A stretch of DNA of 64,000 nucleotides, taken from assembly GCA_910587095.1 (NCBI GenBank), contig CAJUMJ010000019.1, positions 62,001 through 126,000 on the forward strand, in the 5' to 3' direction. The stretch's first letter is position 1; the number at the start of each line of letters is the position of its first letter. A program made the position numbers and the translations under genes. This document shows positions 33,438 through 41,250 of the stretch, one piece after another. Source of the stretch: an uncultured Lachnospiraceae bacterium. GTDB taxonomy: Bacteria > Bacillota > Clostridia > Lachnospirales > Lachnospiraceae. The notes below the pieces were generated by a model, which searched no databases, had not been told where the DNA came from, and saw nothing but the letters and a program-made list of their open reading frames with translations.

Positions 33438-35114
33438 ATGTTACAGAGTTTACATGTAAAAAATCTGGCATTGATTGACGAGGCGGAGGTTAATTTCGGC
33501 GAGGGACTCAATATTCTTACCGGAGAGACAGGAGCCGGAAAGTCTATCATTATCGGCTCCATCAATCTGGCGCTGGGAGCCAAGGCGGACCGGGAGATGA
33601 TCCGTTCGGGGGCGGCGTATGCCCTTGTGGAACTGGTATTTTCCGTGGAGGAGCCGGGGCAGATTCGGGCAATTCAGGAACTGGATCTTCCTGTCGAGGA
33701 AGGACAGGTGATTCTCCAGAGAAAGCTCATGGAAAACAGAAGCCAGTGTAAGGTATGCGGGGAAACCGTGACGGCCAGACAGCTAAGGCAGCTTTCGGAG
33801 ATTCTGATCGATATCCACGGTCAGCATGAGCACCAGTCGCTTTTGAAGGACGGCAAGCAGCTTGAGATACTGGATGCCTATGCGGGGGCGGAATTGTCCG
33901 CAAAAAAGGAGAAGCTCCGGGAGGTCTACCGGAAATACAGGGATAAGCTGAGAGAGTTGTCGGATAACGAGGCGGACGAGGAGACGCGAAAGAAGGAGTG
34001 CGCCCTTGCGGAGTTTGAGTGTCGGGAGATTGAGGAGGCCAAACTTATGCCGGAGGAGGATACAGAGCTTGAGCGGACGTATCAATGGATGAACAACGTC
34101 AGAAAGATCGAGGAGGCGGCGGAGACGGCCCATGCCTTGTGCGGCTATGAAAATGACGGAGCCGGCAGCGCCATCAGCAGAGCGCTCCGGGAGATACGGA
34201 CGGTTTCCGCCTACGACGAGACTTTGCGGGAGTATGAGAGACAGCTTTTGGATATCGACAGCCTGCTAAACGATTATAACAGGGGGATGGCCGGCTATCT
34301 GTCCGGTCTGGAGTTCGACGCGGGGCAGTTTGAGCAGACAGAGAAACGGTTGAACCTGTTGAATCATTTAAAGTCAAAATACGGAAGCACTGTGGAAAAG
34401 ATATTGGAATATGGAGAGCGCGCCAGAGAAACCATAGAGAAGTACCAGGACTATGACGCTTACAGGGCGGCGCTTACGGAGGAGACGGATAAACTGAAAA
34501 AGAAAGCTCTTTCCATCGGGAAGGAAATCACCAGACTCCGCAAAAAAAACGCGAAGGCTCTCGCGGAGCAGATGCGGAGTGCTCTTTCGGATCTCAATTT
34601 TGAGCAGGCGGTTTTTGAGATTCAGGTGGAGACCGAGGAGGAGAGGCTTGGGGAAAACGGCTTAGATCTGGTGCGGTTTATGATATCCACGAATCCCGGC
34701 GAGCCTGAGAAGGAGCTCTCGCAGGTAGCAAGCGGCGGCGAGCTTTCCAGAATCATGCTGGCGCTAAAGACGGTGCTCGCGGACAAGGATGAGATAGAAA
34801 CGCTTATTTTTGACGAGATCGACACCGGCATCAGCGGCAGAACGGCTTGGAAAGTGTCGGAAAAAATGGGAATTTTGGGAAAGGGACATCAGTTGATCTG
34901 CATTACCCATCTTCCGCAGATAGCGGCCATGGCGGATACCCACTATGTGATCGAGAAGCAGGTGGTGGAGAACAGATCGATCACACGGATCAGGGAACTC
35001 GGGGCAAAGGAGAGCGTGGAGGAGCTTGCCAGAATGCTGGGAGGCGACGCTGTCACGGAGAGCGCGCTGAAAAATGCCGAAGAAATGAAAGAATTGGCAG
35101 GAAAAACAAAGTAA
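33438..35114 (+). CDS. recN: DNA repair protein RecN
   Basis: A 558-residue SMC-like ATPase. Walker A is GETGAGKSI (residues 29-37). A long coiled coil runs from about 155 to 370, and the C-terminal half holds LSQVASGGELSRIMLALK (signature) and LIFDEIDTGISGR (Walker B). RecN tethers DNA ends early in double-strand break repair. It begins two bases after argR and ends the long co-oriented block; a terminator follows. No LexA box was noticed just upstream, unlike in Bacillus. Confidence 0.96.
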   Translation: MLQSLHVKNLALIDEAEVNFGEGLNILTGETGAGKSIIIGSINLALGAKADREMIRSGAAYALVELVFSVEEPGQIRAIQELDLPVEEGQVILQRKLMENRSQCKVCGETVTARQLRQLSEILIDIHGQHEHQSLLKDGKQLEILDAYAGAELSAKKEKLREVYRKYRDKLRELSDNEADEETRKKECALAEFECREIEEAKLMPEEDTELERTYQWMNNVRKIEEAAETAHALCGYENDGAGSAISRALREIRTVSAYDETLREYERQLLDIDSLLNDYNRGMAGYLSGLEFDAGQFEQTEKRLNLLNHLKSKYGSTVEKILEYGERARETIEKYQDYDAYRAALTEETDKLKKKALSIGKEITRLRKKNAKALAEQMRSALSDLNFEQAVFEIQVETEEERLGENGLDLVRFMISTNPGEPEKELSQVASGGELSRIMLALKTVLADKDEIETLIFDEIDTGISGRTAWKVSEKMGILGKGHQLICITHLPQIAAMADTHYVIEKQVVENRSITRIRELGAKESVEELARMLGGDAVTESALKNAEEMKELAGKTK

Positions 35115-35141
35115 TATTAAATTAAAAAATAGGATTCTTCA

Positions 35142-35148
35142 CATACTA
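35142..35148 (+). promoter_or_regulatory. Possible sigma-G -10 box
   Basis: CATACTA is identical to the optimal forespore sigma-G -10 element, and spoIVB is a sigma-G gene in Bacillus. However no TGmATA-like -35 stands at 17-18 bases (AAATTA is found), it lies over 300 bases from spoIVB, and a terminator follows it at once. Low certainty. Confidence 0.25.
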
Positions 35149-35150
35149 GA

Positions 35151-35180
35151 AAGGACATACTGTATTGTGTGTCCTTTTTT
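35151..35180 (+). terminator. Rho-independent terminator after recN
   Basis: GGACATAC (35153-35160) pairs with GTGTGTCC (35167-35174), one U-G wobble, followed by six T residues. It ends the nusB-recN block. Confidence 0.85.
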
Positions 35181-35186
35181 CCGCGT

Positions 35187-35390
35187 ATAAGCAGAGTCAG
35201 AAAACGACACAGACAGGAAGCATGCAAGCATGAAAGACTGTCTGTGACGGTTTATGACGAGCAACGCGAACGAGAGACATGAAATGTCTCGAGTCTGCTT
35301 ATAGAAGCAAAGCAGAGTCAGAAAACGACACAGACAGGAAGCATGCAAGCATGAAAGACTGTCTGTGACGGTTTATGACGAGCAACGCGA
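35187..35390 (+). repeat. 79-base direct repeats with internal hairpins
   Basis: 35191-35269 and 35312-35390 are identical over 79 bases, offset 121. Each holds a strong stem CACAGACAG/CTGTCTGTG (35208-35246 and 35329-35367). Copy 1 is enclosed by ATAAGCAGA and TCTGCTTAT, and a further hairpin GAGACAT/ATGTCTC lies between copies. Perfect identity indicates a recent duplication. The unit looks like a mobile or intergenic structured repeat, not CRISPR, because there are only two copies and no spacer series. Confidence 0.88.
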
Positions 35391-35463
35391 CGCGTTTACG
35401 CAGAGCCGGAAGGGAACATAGGCGTTCATGCGGTGAGAGACAAAAAAGAGAGGAATGTGAAGA

Positions 35464-36810
35464 GTGAGTAATTTAATATATATGTCCAAACGACAGGAGA
35501 GAAAATACAGGAGCTTTTTGTGGCTGCTTCTCGTGGCAGGTATAGCGGCGCTCTTTTTTACGATTTATGTTTCCTACTGGGACAGGATACCCTCACAGAT
35601 CAAGATTCGTGCCGGGGTAGAGCAGGAATTTGATTTTCGTGTTCCTGTCTCCGGTGAAATCTACCGTATGTCGCAGGAGGCGGCGCCCGTGGCTGCGGTA
35701 TCGGATGTGGATGAGGTGAACGAAAAGGCAGTGGGAATGACCCGCGACGAGAGGGAGCAGAGCCTTCACGTGGACTTTGCACATACCGTAAAGCTGAAGG
35801 CGAACGAGATCGATACTTATCAGATGGATCTGAAGCTGTTTGGCGTCTTGCCCTATAAGAATGTGGATATTGAAGTGATTCAGGATAAAATGCTGATTCC
35901 TTCAGGTCTTCCAATCGGCATCTATGTCAAGACGGACGGTGTTTTGGTGGTGGGAATAGGAGAGTTTGAGAGCAGCGAAGGAGATACCATTTCACCGGCA
36001 AGGTATGTGCTGCAAAAGGGAGACTACATTCTGAAGAGCAACGGCGAAGCAGTGGAGAACAAGAAACAGTTTATCGGTATGGTGGAGGCGTCGGAGGGTG
36101 AGGATATGGTGCTGACCATCAGAAGAAATAATGAAACAACAGATGTTATGATAAAAGCCGGCAAGAACAAGATGGAAGAGTGGAAGCTTGGAATCTGGAT
36201 TCGGGATAATGCGCAGGGAATCGGAACCATGACGTATGAGGGGACAGATAACACTTTCGGGGCGCTCGGACATGGCATCAACGATGTGGATACCTCCATT
36301 TTGATGAACTTGGAGGAAGGGACACTGTACAGGACGGAGATTGTAGGCATTACCAGAGGCGCCAACGGCGCACCCGGTGAGTTGACGGGATACATTGAGT
36401 ACGACAGCGATAACGTGATCGGGGAGATAACGGAGAATACTGCGGAGGGCATTTTCGGGATTTGCGATGAGACACTTCTGACAAATTCGGTCTATGAGCC
36501 GATTCCTATCGCGCTCAAGCAGGAGATCGAGCTCGGGCCTGCACAGATTATCTGTTCTGTCTCCGGGGAACCGGAGTTTTATGATGTGGAGATTGTGGAG
36601 GTCAATCTGGAACATGAGAACGTCAACAGAGGGATTGTGATCCGTGTGGTGGACGAGAAGCTGTTGATGCTGACAGGAGGGATCATCCAGGGAATGAGCG
36701 GTAGTCCTATTATACAGAACGGGAAGTTGGCGGGAGCGGTCACTCATGTGCTTGTGAACGATTCCGCGAAGGGATACGGGATTTTTATTGAGGAGATGCT
36801 GACACATTAG
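35464..36810 (+). CDS. spoIVB: SpoIVB serine peptidase
   Basis: A 448-residue protein from GTG 35464, with GAGGA nine bases upstream; ATG 35482 is an alternative. A transmembrane anchor (residues 18-38) leads to a PDZ domain at about 150-220. The S55 peptidase domain shows GHGIND (histidine near 270) and GMSGSPII (serine near 412). Made in the forespore, SpoIVB cuts SpoIVFA to activate sigma-K in the mother cell. In most Clostridia spo0A follows at once; here a terminator and a sugar-kinase gene follow. Confidence 0.96.
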   Translation: MSNLIYMSKRQERKYRSFLWLLLVAGIAALFFTIYVSYWDRIPSQIKIRAGVEQEFDFRVPVSGEIYRMSQEAAPVAAVSDVDEVNEKAVGMTRDEREQSLHVDFAHTVKLKANEIDTYQMDLKLFGVLPYKNVDIEVIQDKMLIPSGLPIGIYVKTDGVLVVGIGEFESSEGDTISPARYVLQKGDYILKSNGEAVENKKQFIGMVEASEGEDMVLTIRRNNETTDVMIKAGKNKMEEWKLGIWIRDNAQGIGTMTYEGTDNTFGALGHGINDVDTSILMNLEEGTLYRTEIVGITRGANGAPGELTGYIEYDSDNVIGEITENTAEGIFGICDETLLTNSVYEPIPIALKQEIELGPAQIICSVSGEPEFYDVEIVEVNLEHENVNRGIVIRVVDEKLLMLTGGIIQGMSGSPIIQNGKLAGAVTHVLVNDSAKGYGIFIEEMLTH

Positions 36811-36820
36811 TCGGTATATG

Positions 36821-36848
36821 GGGCGGCTTTTTGGCCGCCCTGTTCTTG
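36821..36848 (+). terminator. Terminator after spoIVB
   Basis: GGGCGGC (36821-36827) pairs with GCCGCCC (36834-36840) over a TTTTTG loop; the tail TGTTCTTGTG is only partly T-rich. It separates spoIVB from the kinase/aldolase pair. Confidence 0.75.
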
Positions 36849-36867
36849 TGTGGAAAAAAACTTTATG

Positions 36868-36897
36868 TTGACCGGGAAACCGCTTTCAACGTATAAT
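36868..36897 (+). promoter_or_regulatory. Housekeeping promoter of the PfkB/aldolase pair
   Basis: TTGACC (36868-36873) and TATAAT (36892-36897) with 18 bases between. This is a strong sigma-A promoter and shows that the pair is transcribed separately from spoIVB. Confidence 0.75.
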
Positions 36898-36965
36898 CTT
36901 TATTAGAATAATTTGATATTCAAAAGGTATTTTGTACGGGATAAAATAGGGAAGAGAGGGAGACG

Positions 36966-38096
36966 ATGAGAGAGAAAAAAGCGGTGGTTGCGGGGCATGT
37001 CTGCGTTGACATCACACCGGTGTTTTCGAAGCAGTCCGCGGGGACGCTTGGCGAAATTCTGGTGCCGGGGAGCCTGATTCACATGAACGGTGTGGACGTG
37101 CATACGGGAGGCGCGGTGGCAAACACGGGACTTGCCATGAAGAAGCTGGGTGCGGATGTACGCCTTATGGGAAAGGTGGGAAACGACGAGTTTGGCAGGA
37201 TTGTGCAGAATATTTTCAGCGAATATGGCGCCGACGGAGCCCTGATCGAGACAGAGAATGCGGCTACCTCCTACACGGTGGCGCTGGCCGTTCCGGGAAC
37301 GGACAGGATTTTTTTGCATGATACGGGCGCAAACGACACTTTCTGCAAAGAAGATCTGGATATGGAGGCCGTCTGCGAGGCGGACCTGTTTCATTTTGGC
37401 TATCCCACTCTCATGAAAAGAATGTATGAAAACGGGGGCGAAGAGTTTCTCTCGATGCTTGCCGCGGTGAAGGAGGCGGGGACGGCCGTCTCGCTTGACC
37501 TTGCAGCCATAGACGCGGATTCGGCGGCGGCAAAACAGGATTGGGGTGAAATACTGAGACGGGCGCTTCCGCTTGTGGATTTTTTTGTCCCGAGCGTTGA
37601 GGAGCTGTGTTACATGCTGGATGAGAAGCGGTATCGCTCCTGGAGGGAGAGAGCAGGCGCGGGGGACGTGACGGAGGTTCTCACCATAGAGGATATCAGG
37701 CCGCTTGGAGAAAAAGTGATCGGGATGGGAGCGAGAGCGGCGCTCATTAAGTGCGGTGCCCCGGGCATCTACTACAAGACGGGGGACAGGGAGCGGATGG
37801 AACCGCTTTGTAAAATGCTGGAGCTTTCCGAGGCGGAATGGGTTGACAAGGAGGGTTTTGAAGTGAGCTTTAAGCCGGAGGCGGTGCGTTCCGGGACCGG
37901 GGCTGGAGACACCAGCATCGCGGCGTTCCTCGCCTCTGTGCTGCGAGGGAAAAGTCTGGCGGAGGCTGTCAGGATGGCGGCGGGCGCGGGCGCGTTTTGT
38001 GTCGCGGCTTTCGACGCGCTGAGCGGTATTCCGTCTTATGAGACGATTGAGGAAAAAATCAGACAGGGATGGGAGAAAAACCCGTTTACAATATAA
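36966..38096 (+). CDS. PfkB-family carbohydrate kinase
   Basis: A 376-residue sugar kinase, about 50 residues longer than typical PfkB proteins because of an insert near residues 215-240. The first signature is in GLAMKKLGADVRLMGKVGNDEFGRIV; the second, SGTGAGDTSIAAFLASVL, carries the catalytic aspartate and anion hole. The sugar substrate cannot be read from sequence. A class II aldolase gene follows by 39 bases, so the pair may phosphorylate and then cleave a sugar (tagatose-, fructose- or deoxygluconate-like route). It has its own strong promoter and no transporter next to it. Confidence 0.88.
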   Translation: MREKKAVVAGHVCVDITPVFSKQSAGTLGEILVPGSLIHMNGVDVHTGGAVANTGLAMKKLGADVRLMGKVGNDEFGRIVQNIFSEYGADGALIETENAATSYTVALAVPGTDRIFLHDTGANDTFCKEDLDMEAVCEADLFHFGYPTLMKRMYENGGEEFLSMLAAVKEAGTAVSLDLAAIDADSAAAKQDWGEILRRALPLVDFFVPSVEELCYMLDEKRYRSWRERAGAGDVTEVLTIEDIRPLGEKVIGMGARAALIKCGAPGIYYKTGDRERMEPLCKMLELSEAEWVDKEGFEVSFKPEAVRSGTGAGDTSIAAFLASVLRGKSLAEAVRMAAGAGAFCVAAFDALSGIPSYETIEEKIRQGWEKNPFTI

Positions 38097-38135
38097 AAAG
38101 ACCAAAAGTTCAAAAGAGGAAAGGAAGGTAGACCC

Positions 38136-39002
38136 ATGTTAGTTACGTTGAAGGAAATTCTTTCGATTGCGGAGGAGAGACAGATTGCGGTCGGGGCGTT
38201 CAACACGCCGGGCCTTGAGAGCCTGCAGGCGGTGATCGGGGCGGCGCAAGAGCTGTCCTTGCCGGTGATCATCCAGTTTGCCCAGTGTCACGAACCATGG
38301 ATTCCGCTGTCCGTCATAGGGAAAATTATGGTGGATCATGCGAAGGAGGCAAAGGTGCCGGTGTGCGTGCACTTAGATCACGGCGAGACGCTGCCGTACT
38401 TGCAGCAGGCGCTTGATATCGGTTTTACGGGTATTATGTACGACGGTTCCACCCTCTCCTATGAGGAAAACCTCGAAAACACCAAAAAGGCCGTGGAGAT
38501 GGCGGCAAAGACCGGCGCCGGCGTGGAGGCTGAGCTTGGCTCCATGGGAAAGAGGGAGAGCGGATCCGGGGACGAAAGCAAGACGGAGGACGACACTAAG
38601 ATTTACACCGACCCGGTACAGGCGAAGCGGTTTGTCAGGGAAAGCGGTATCGACGCTCTGGCCTGCTCCTTCGGGACGACGCACGGCATCTACCTGACAC
38701 AGCCGAAACTTGATTTTGAGGTAGTGCGGGGCGTAAGGAGAGAGGCCGAAAATATTCCCGTGGTCATGCACGGCGGATCGGGCGTGGGAAAAGACGACTT
38801 CCATGCGGCGATAAAGGCAGGCGTGAGAAAGGTGAACTATTTTACATACATGGATAAAAGCGCCGGCGTCGCCTGTGCGGATTATCTGAAAACGCTGAAA
38901 GAAGGAGAGCCGGTTTTCTTTTCCTACATGGTTATGGAGGCGCAGCGGGCTATGAAGGAAAACGTGAAGGAGGCGATGAAGACATTTGCGCTTATGGATT
39001 AG
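38136..39002 (+). CDS. Class II ketose-bisphosphate aldolase
   Basis: A 288-residue zinc aldolase of the fructose/tagatose-bisphosphate type. VCVHLDHGE carries the catalytic aspartate and a zinc histidine, IMYDGSTLSYEENL the next block, GTTHGIYL and MHGGSGVGKDDF the remaining ligands and phosphate site. The usual GxxGGxEDG loop reads GSMGKRESGSGDES, a variant. It would split a ketose-1,6-bisphosphate to dihydroxyacetone phosphate and an aldehyde. Probably works with the kinase upstream. The specific sugar is unknown, so no gene symbol is given. Confidence 0.9.
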   Translation: MLVTLKEILSIAEERQIAVGAFNTPGLESLQAVIGAAQELSLPVIIQFAQCHEPWIPLSVIGKIMVDHAKEAKVPVCVHLDHGETLPYLQQALDIGFTGIMYDGSTLSYEENLENTKKAVEMAAKTGAGVEAELGSMGKRESGSGDESKTEDDTKIYTDPVQAKRFVRESGIDALACSFGTTHGIYLTQPKLDFEVVRGVRREAENIPVVMHGGSGVGKDDFHAAIKAGVRKVNYFTYMDKSAGVACADYLKTLKEGEPVFFSYMVMEAQRAMKENVKEAMKTFALMD

Positions 39003-39160
39003 CGGATGTAATGCGATGCCTAAATATTCCCCATATCTCCATAAACGACTATAATGGTAAAAAGAAAATATAATGATCACTGTTTGGCAGCCTGTCATGT
39101 ATCTGCAAGGTACTGAACAGACGCATTATAGTACATTAAAAGGGGAAATGGAGGAAACAA

Positions 39161-39679
39161 ATGGAAACATTAAATGTGACGGGTACAAGGGATCAGGAGC
39201 AGTTTTATAAAATTCTGGATAATTTGATCAGCGCAAACAAAGAGTTCCGTATACTGATAACCGTCCCCTCGGACGAGAAGGGGGACAGGCAGCAGGAGGA
39301 GGTGCCGGAAATATCGGAGTTTGACGGGCGGGACCTGGAAAAGGATGTGACGGATATGATTCATGAGATCGGCGTACCCGCCCATATTAAAGGATACCAG
39401 TATTTGCGGGAGGCAATTATGATGTCGGTGGAGGACGTGGAGATGCTCGGTTCCATCACGAAAATTCTTTATCCTACCATCGCAAAAAAATATCAGACAA
39501 CACCGAGCAGGGTGGAACGGGCTATACGCCATGCCATAGAGGTGGCATGGTCCAGGGGCCGGATGGAGACGCTCGACGCGCTTTTTGGTTACACCATCAA
39601 CACGGGGAAAGGCAAGCCTACCAATTCGGAGTTTATCGCACTGATTGCGGACAAGATTCGATTGCAATACAGGCGCTGA
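39161..39679 (+). CDS. Stand-alone Spo0A C-terminal (effector) domain protein, no receiver
   Basis: A 172-residue protein. Residues about 54-172 match the whole DNA-binding domain of Spo0A: DMIHEIGVPAHIKGYQYLRE, then SRVERAIRHAIEVAWSRG (the recognition helix, as in Bacillus) and KPTNSEFIALIADKIRL near the end. The first 53 residues are not a receiver and have no phosphorylatable aspartate setting. Full-length Spo0A is about 265 residues, so phosphorelay control is missing here. It should bind 0A boxes. It lies 2.3 kb after spoIVB, near the usual spo0A place, with GGGGAAATGGAGG upstream. Whether a complete spo0A exists elsewhere cannot be seen. Confidence 0.9.
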   Translation: METLNVTGTRDQEQFYKILDNLISANKEFRILITVPSDEKGDRQQEEVPEISEFDGRDLEKDVTDMIHEIGVPAHIKGYQYLREAIMMSVEDVEMLGSITKILYPTIAKKYQTTPSRVERAIRHAIEVAWSRGRMETLDALFGYTINTGKGKPTNSEFIALIADKIRLQYRR

Positions 39680-39800
39680 AGTTTATTAAAATTCAAAATA
39701 ATCCTTTTATTGCCACCCGAAATATTGTATACTGTTGTCTAGGAGTTCAGGGGAGCTCCGATATTAGAATGGCAAGCTACAGTTGGAGGGTTTAGTAGTT

Positions 39801-41246
39801 ATGAGAAAAATTTTATTTGTCGCGTCAGAGGGCGTACCATTTATCAAGACAGGCGGATTGGCGGATGTAGTCGGCTCGCTGCCGAAGTGCATCGACAAGG
39901 AGTATTTTGATGTGCGGGTTATTCTTCCGAAGTACACCTGTATGAAGCAGGAGATGAAGGATAAGCTCACCTACAAGACTCATTTTTACATGGATTTTCA
40001 TTGGAAAGAGGAGTATGTGGGAATTCTGGAAGCAGAAGTGGACGGGGTAAAATATTACTTTATCGATAACGAGAGTTATTTTAACGGCTTCCAGCCCTAC
40101 AGTGACAATGCGCTGTTTGAGATCGAGAAATATGCTTTCTTCTGTAAGGCGGCGCTGTGTATTTTGCCGGTGATTGATTTCAGGCCGGATCTGATTCACT
40201 GCCATGACTGGCAGACCGGGTTGATTCCGGTGTACTTAAAGGAGCGCTTCCAGGGAGGGGAGTTTTACCGGGGCATAAAGACCGCTATGACTATCCACAA
40301 CCTGAAGTTCCAGGGAAAATGGAGCGTGAAGGAGGTAAAGGAGATCACGGGTCTGCCGGGTTACTTCTTCACGGCGGATAAGCTGGAGGCTTACAAGGAC
40401 GCGAATCTCTTAAAGGGTGGTCTGGTCTATGCGGATGCGATCACCACGGTGAGTGATACTTACGCGGAGGAGATCAAGACAGCGTTCTACGGCGAGGGCT
40501 TAAACGGCCTGCTCTGTGCCAGAGCCGGAGATCTGCGCGGCATTGTGAACGGCATCGATTACGATGAGTTTAATCCTGAGACGGATAAGAACATCAGCTT
40601 CAACTACAATGCGGCTAACTTCCGCAAGGAAAAGATTAAGAATAAGCGCGCCCTGCAGGAGGAGCTTGGACTGAATCAGGATGACAGGACCATGATGCTC
40701 GGCGTTGTATCGAGGCTGACAGGGCAGAAGGGCTTTGATCTGATTGCCTATATCATGGATGAGCTGTGCCAGGACAATGTACAGATCGTGGTGCTTGGCA
40801 CGGGCGAGGAACAGTATGAGAACATGTTCCGCCACTTTGACTGGAAATACCACGGAAAGGTGTCCGCTAATATCTATTACTCGGATGCGCTTTCCCACAA
40901 GATTTACGCGGCAAGCGACGCGTTTCTCATGCCGTCTCTCTTTGAGCCCTGCGGTTTGAGCCAGTTGATGTCCCTGCGTTACGGCACGGTGCCGATCGTG
41001 CGTGAAACCGGCGGACTGAAAGATACGGTACAGGCATATAATGAATACGAGGGCACAGGCACGGGCTTTAGCTTTACAAATTATAACGCCCATGAGATGC
41101 TTGGCACGATCCGCTATGCGGAGCATATCTATTATGACAAGAAACGGGAGTGGAATAAGATCGTGGACAGAGGCATGGCGGCTGATTTCTCCTGGCATGT
41201 TTCCGCGAAAAAATATCAGGAAATGTATGACTGGCTGATTGGATAG
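39801..41246 (+). CDS. glgA: Glycogen synthase (ADP-glucose type)
   Basis: A 481-residue glycosyltransferase of family GT5, from ATG 39801 with TTGGAGGG upstream. KTGGLADVVGSLP at residues 16-28 is the ADP-glucose-binding loop; CHDWQTGLIPVYL, VSRLTGQKGFDLI and LMPSLFEPCGLSQLMSLRYGTVPIVRETGGL are the remaining family blocks, the last with the catalytic EPCG. It extends alpha-1,4-glucan chains from ADP-glucose. Other glg genes are not in the window. The flippase gene starts four bases after its stop. Confidence 0.95.
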   Translation: MRKILFVASEGVPFIKTGGLADVVGSLPKCIDKEYFDVRVILPKYTCMKQEMKDKLTYKTHFYMDFHWKEEYVGILEAEVDGVKYYFIDNESYFNGFQPYSDNALFEIEKYAFFCKAALCILPVIDFRPDLIHCHDWQTGLIPVYLKERFQGGEFYRGIKTAMTIHNLKFQGKWSVKEVKEITGLPGYFFTADKLEAYKDANLLKGGLVYADAITTVSDTYAEEIKTAFYGEGLNGLLCARAGDLRGIVNGIDYDEFNPETDKNISFNYNAANFRKEKIKNKRALQEELGLNQDDRTMMLGVVSRLTGQKGFDLIAYIMDELCQDNVQIVVLGTGEEQYENMFRHFDWKYHGKVSANIYYSDALSHKIYAASDAFLMPSLFEPCGLSQLMSLRYGTVPIVRETGGLKDTVQAYNEYEGTGTGFSFTNYNAHEMLGTIRYAEHIYYDKKREWNKIVDRGMAADFSWHVSAKKYQEMYDWLIG

Positions 41247-41250
41247 GGGC

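Larger units (their letters stand above)
35115..35463. other. 349-base intergenic region between recN and spoIVB
   Basis: Holds no gene. It contains a sigma-G-like -10 box CATACTA (35142-35148), the recN terminator (35151-35180), and two 79-base direct repeats with internal hairpins. The final 70 bases lead to the spoIVB ribosome binding site GAGGA. Confidence 0.8.

Noticed and set aside
35191..35390. Possible CRISPR array
   Set aside because: Only two long repeats, one interval, internal hairpins and no cas genes nearby.
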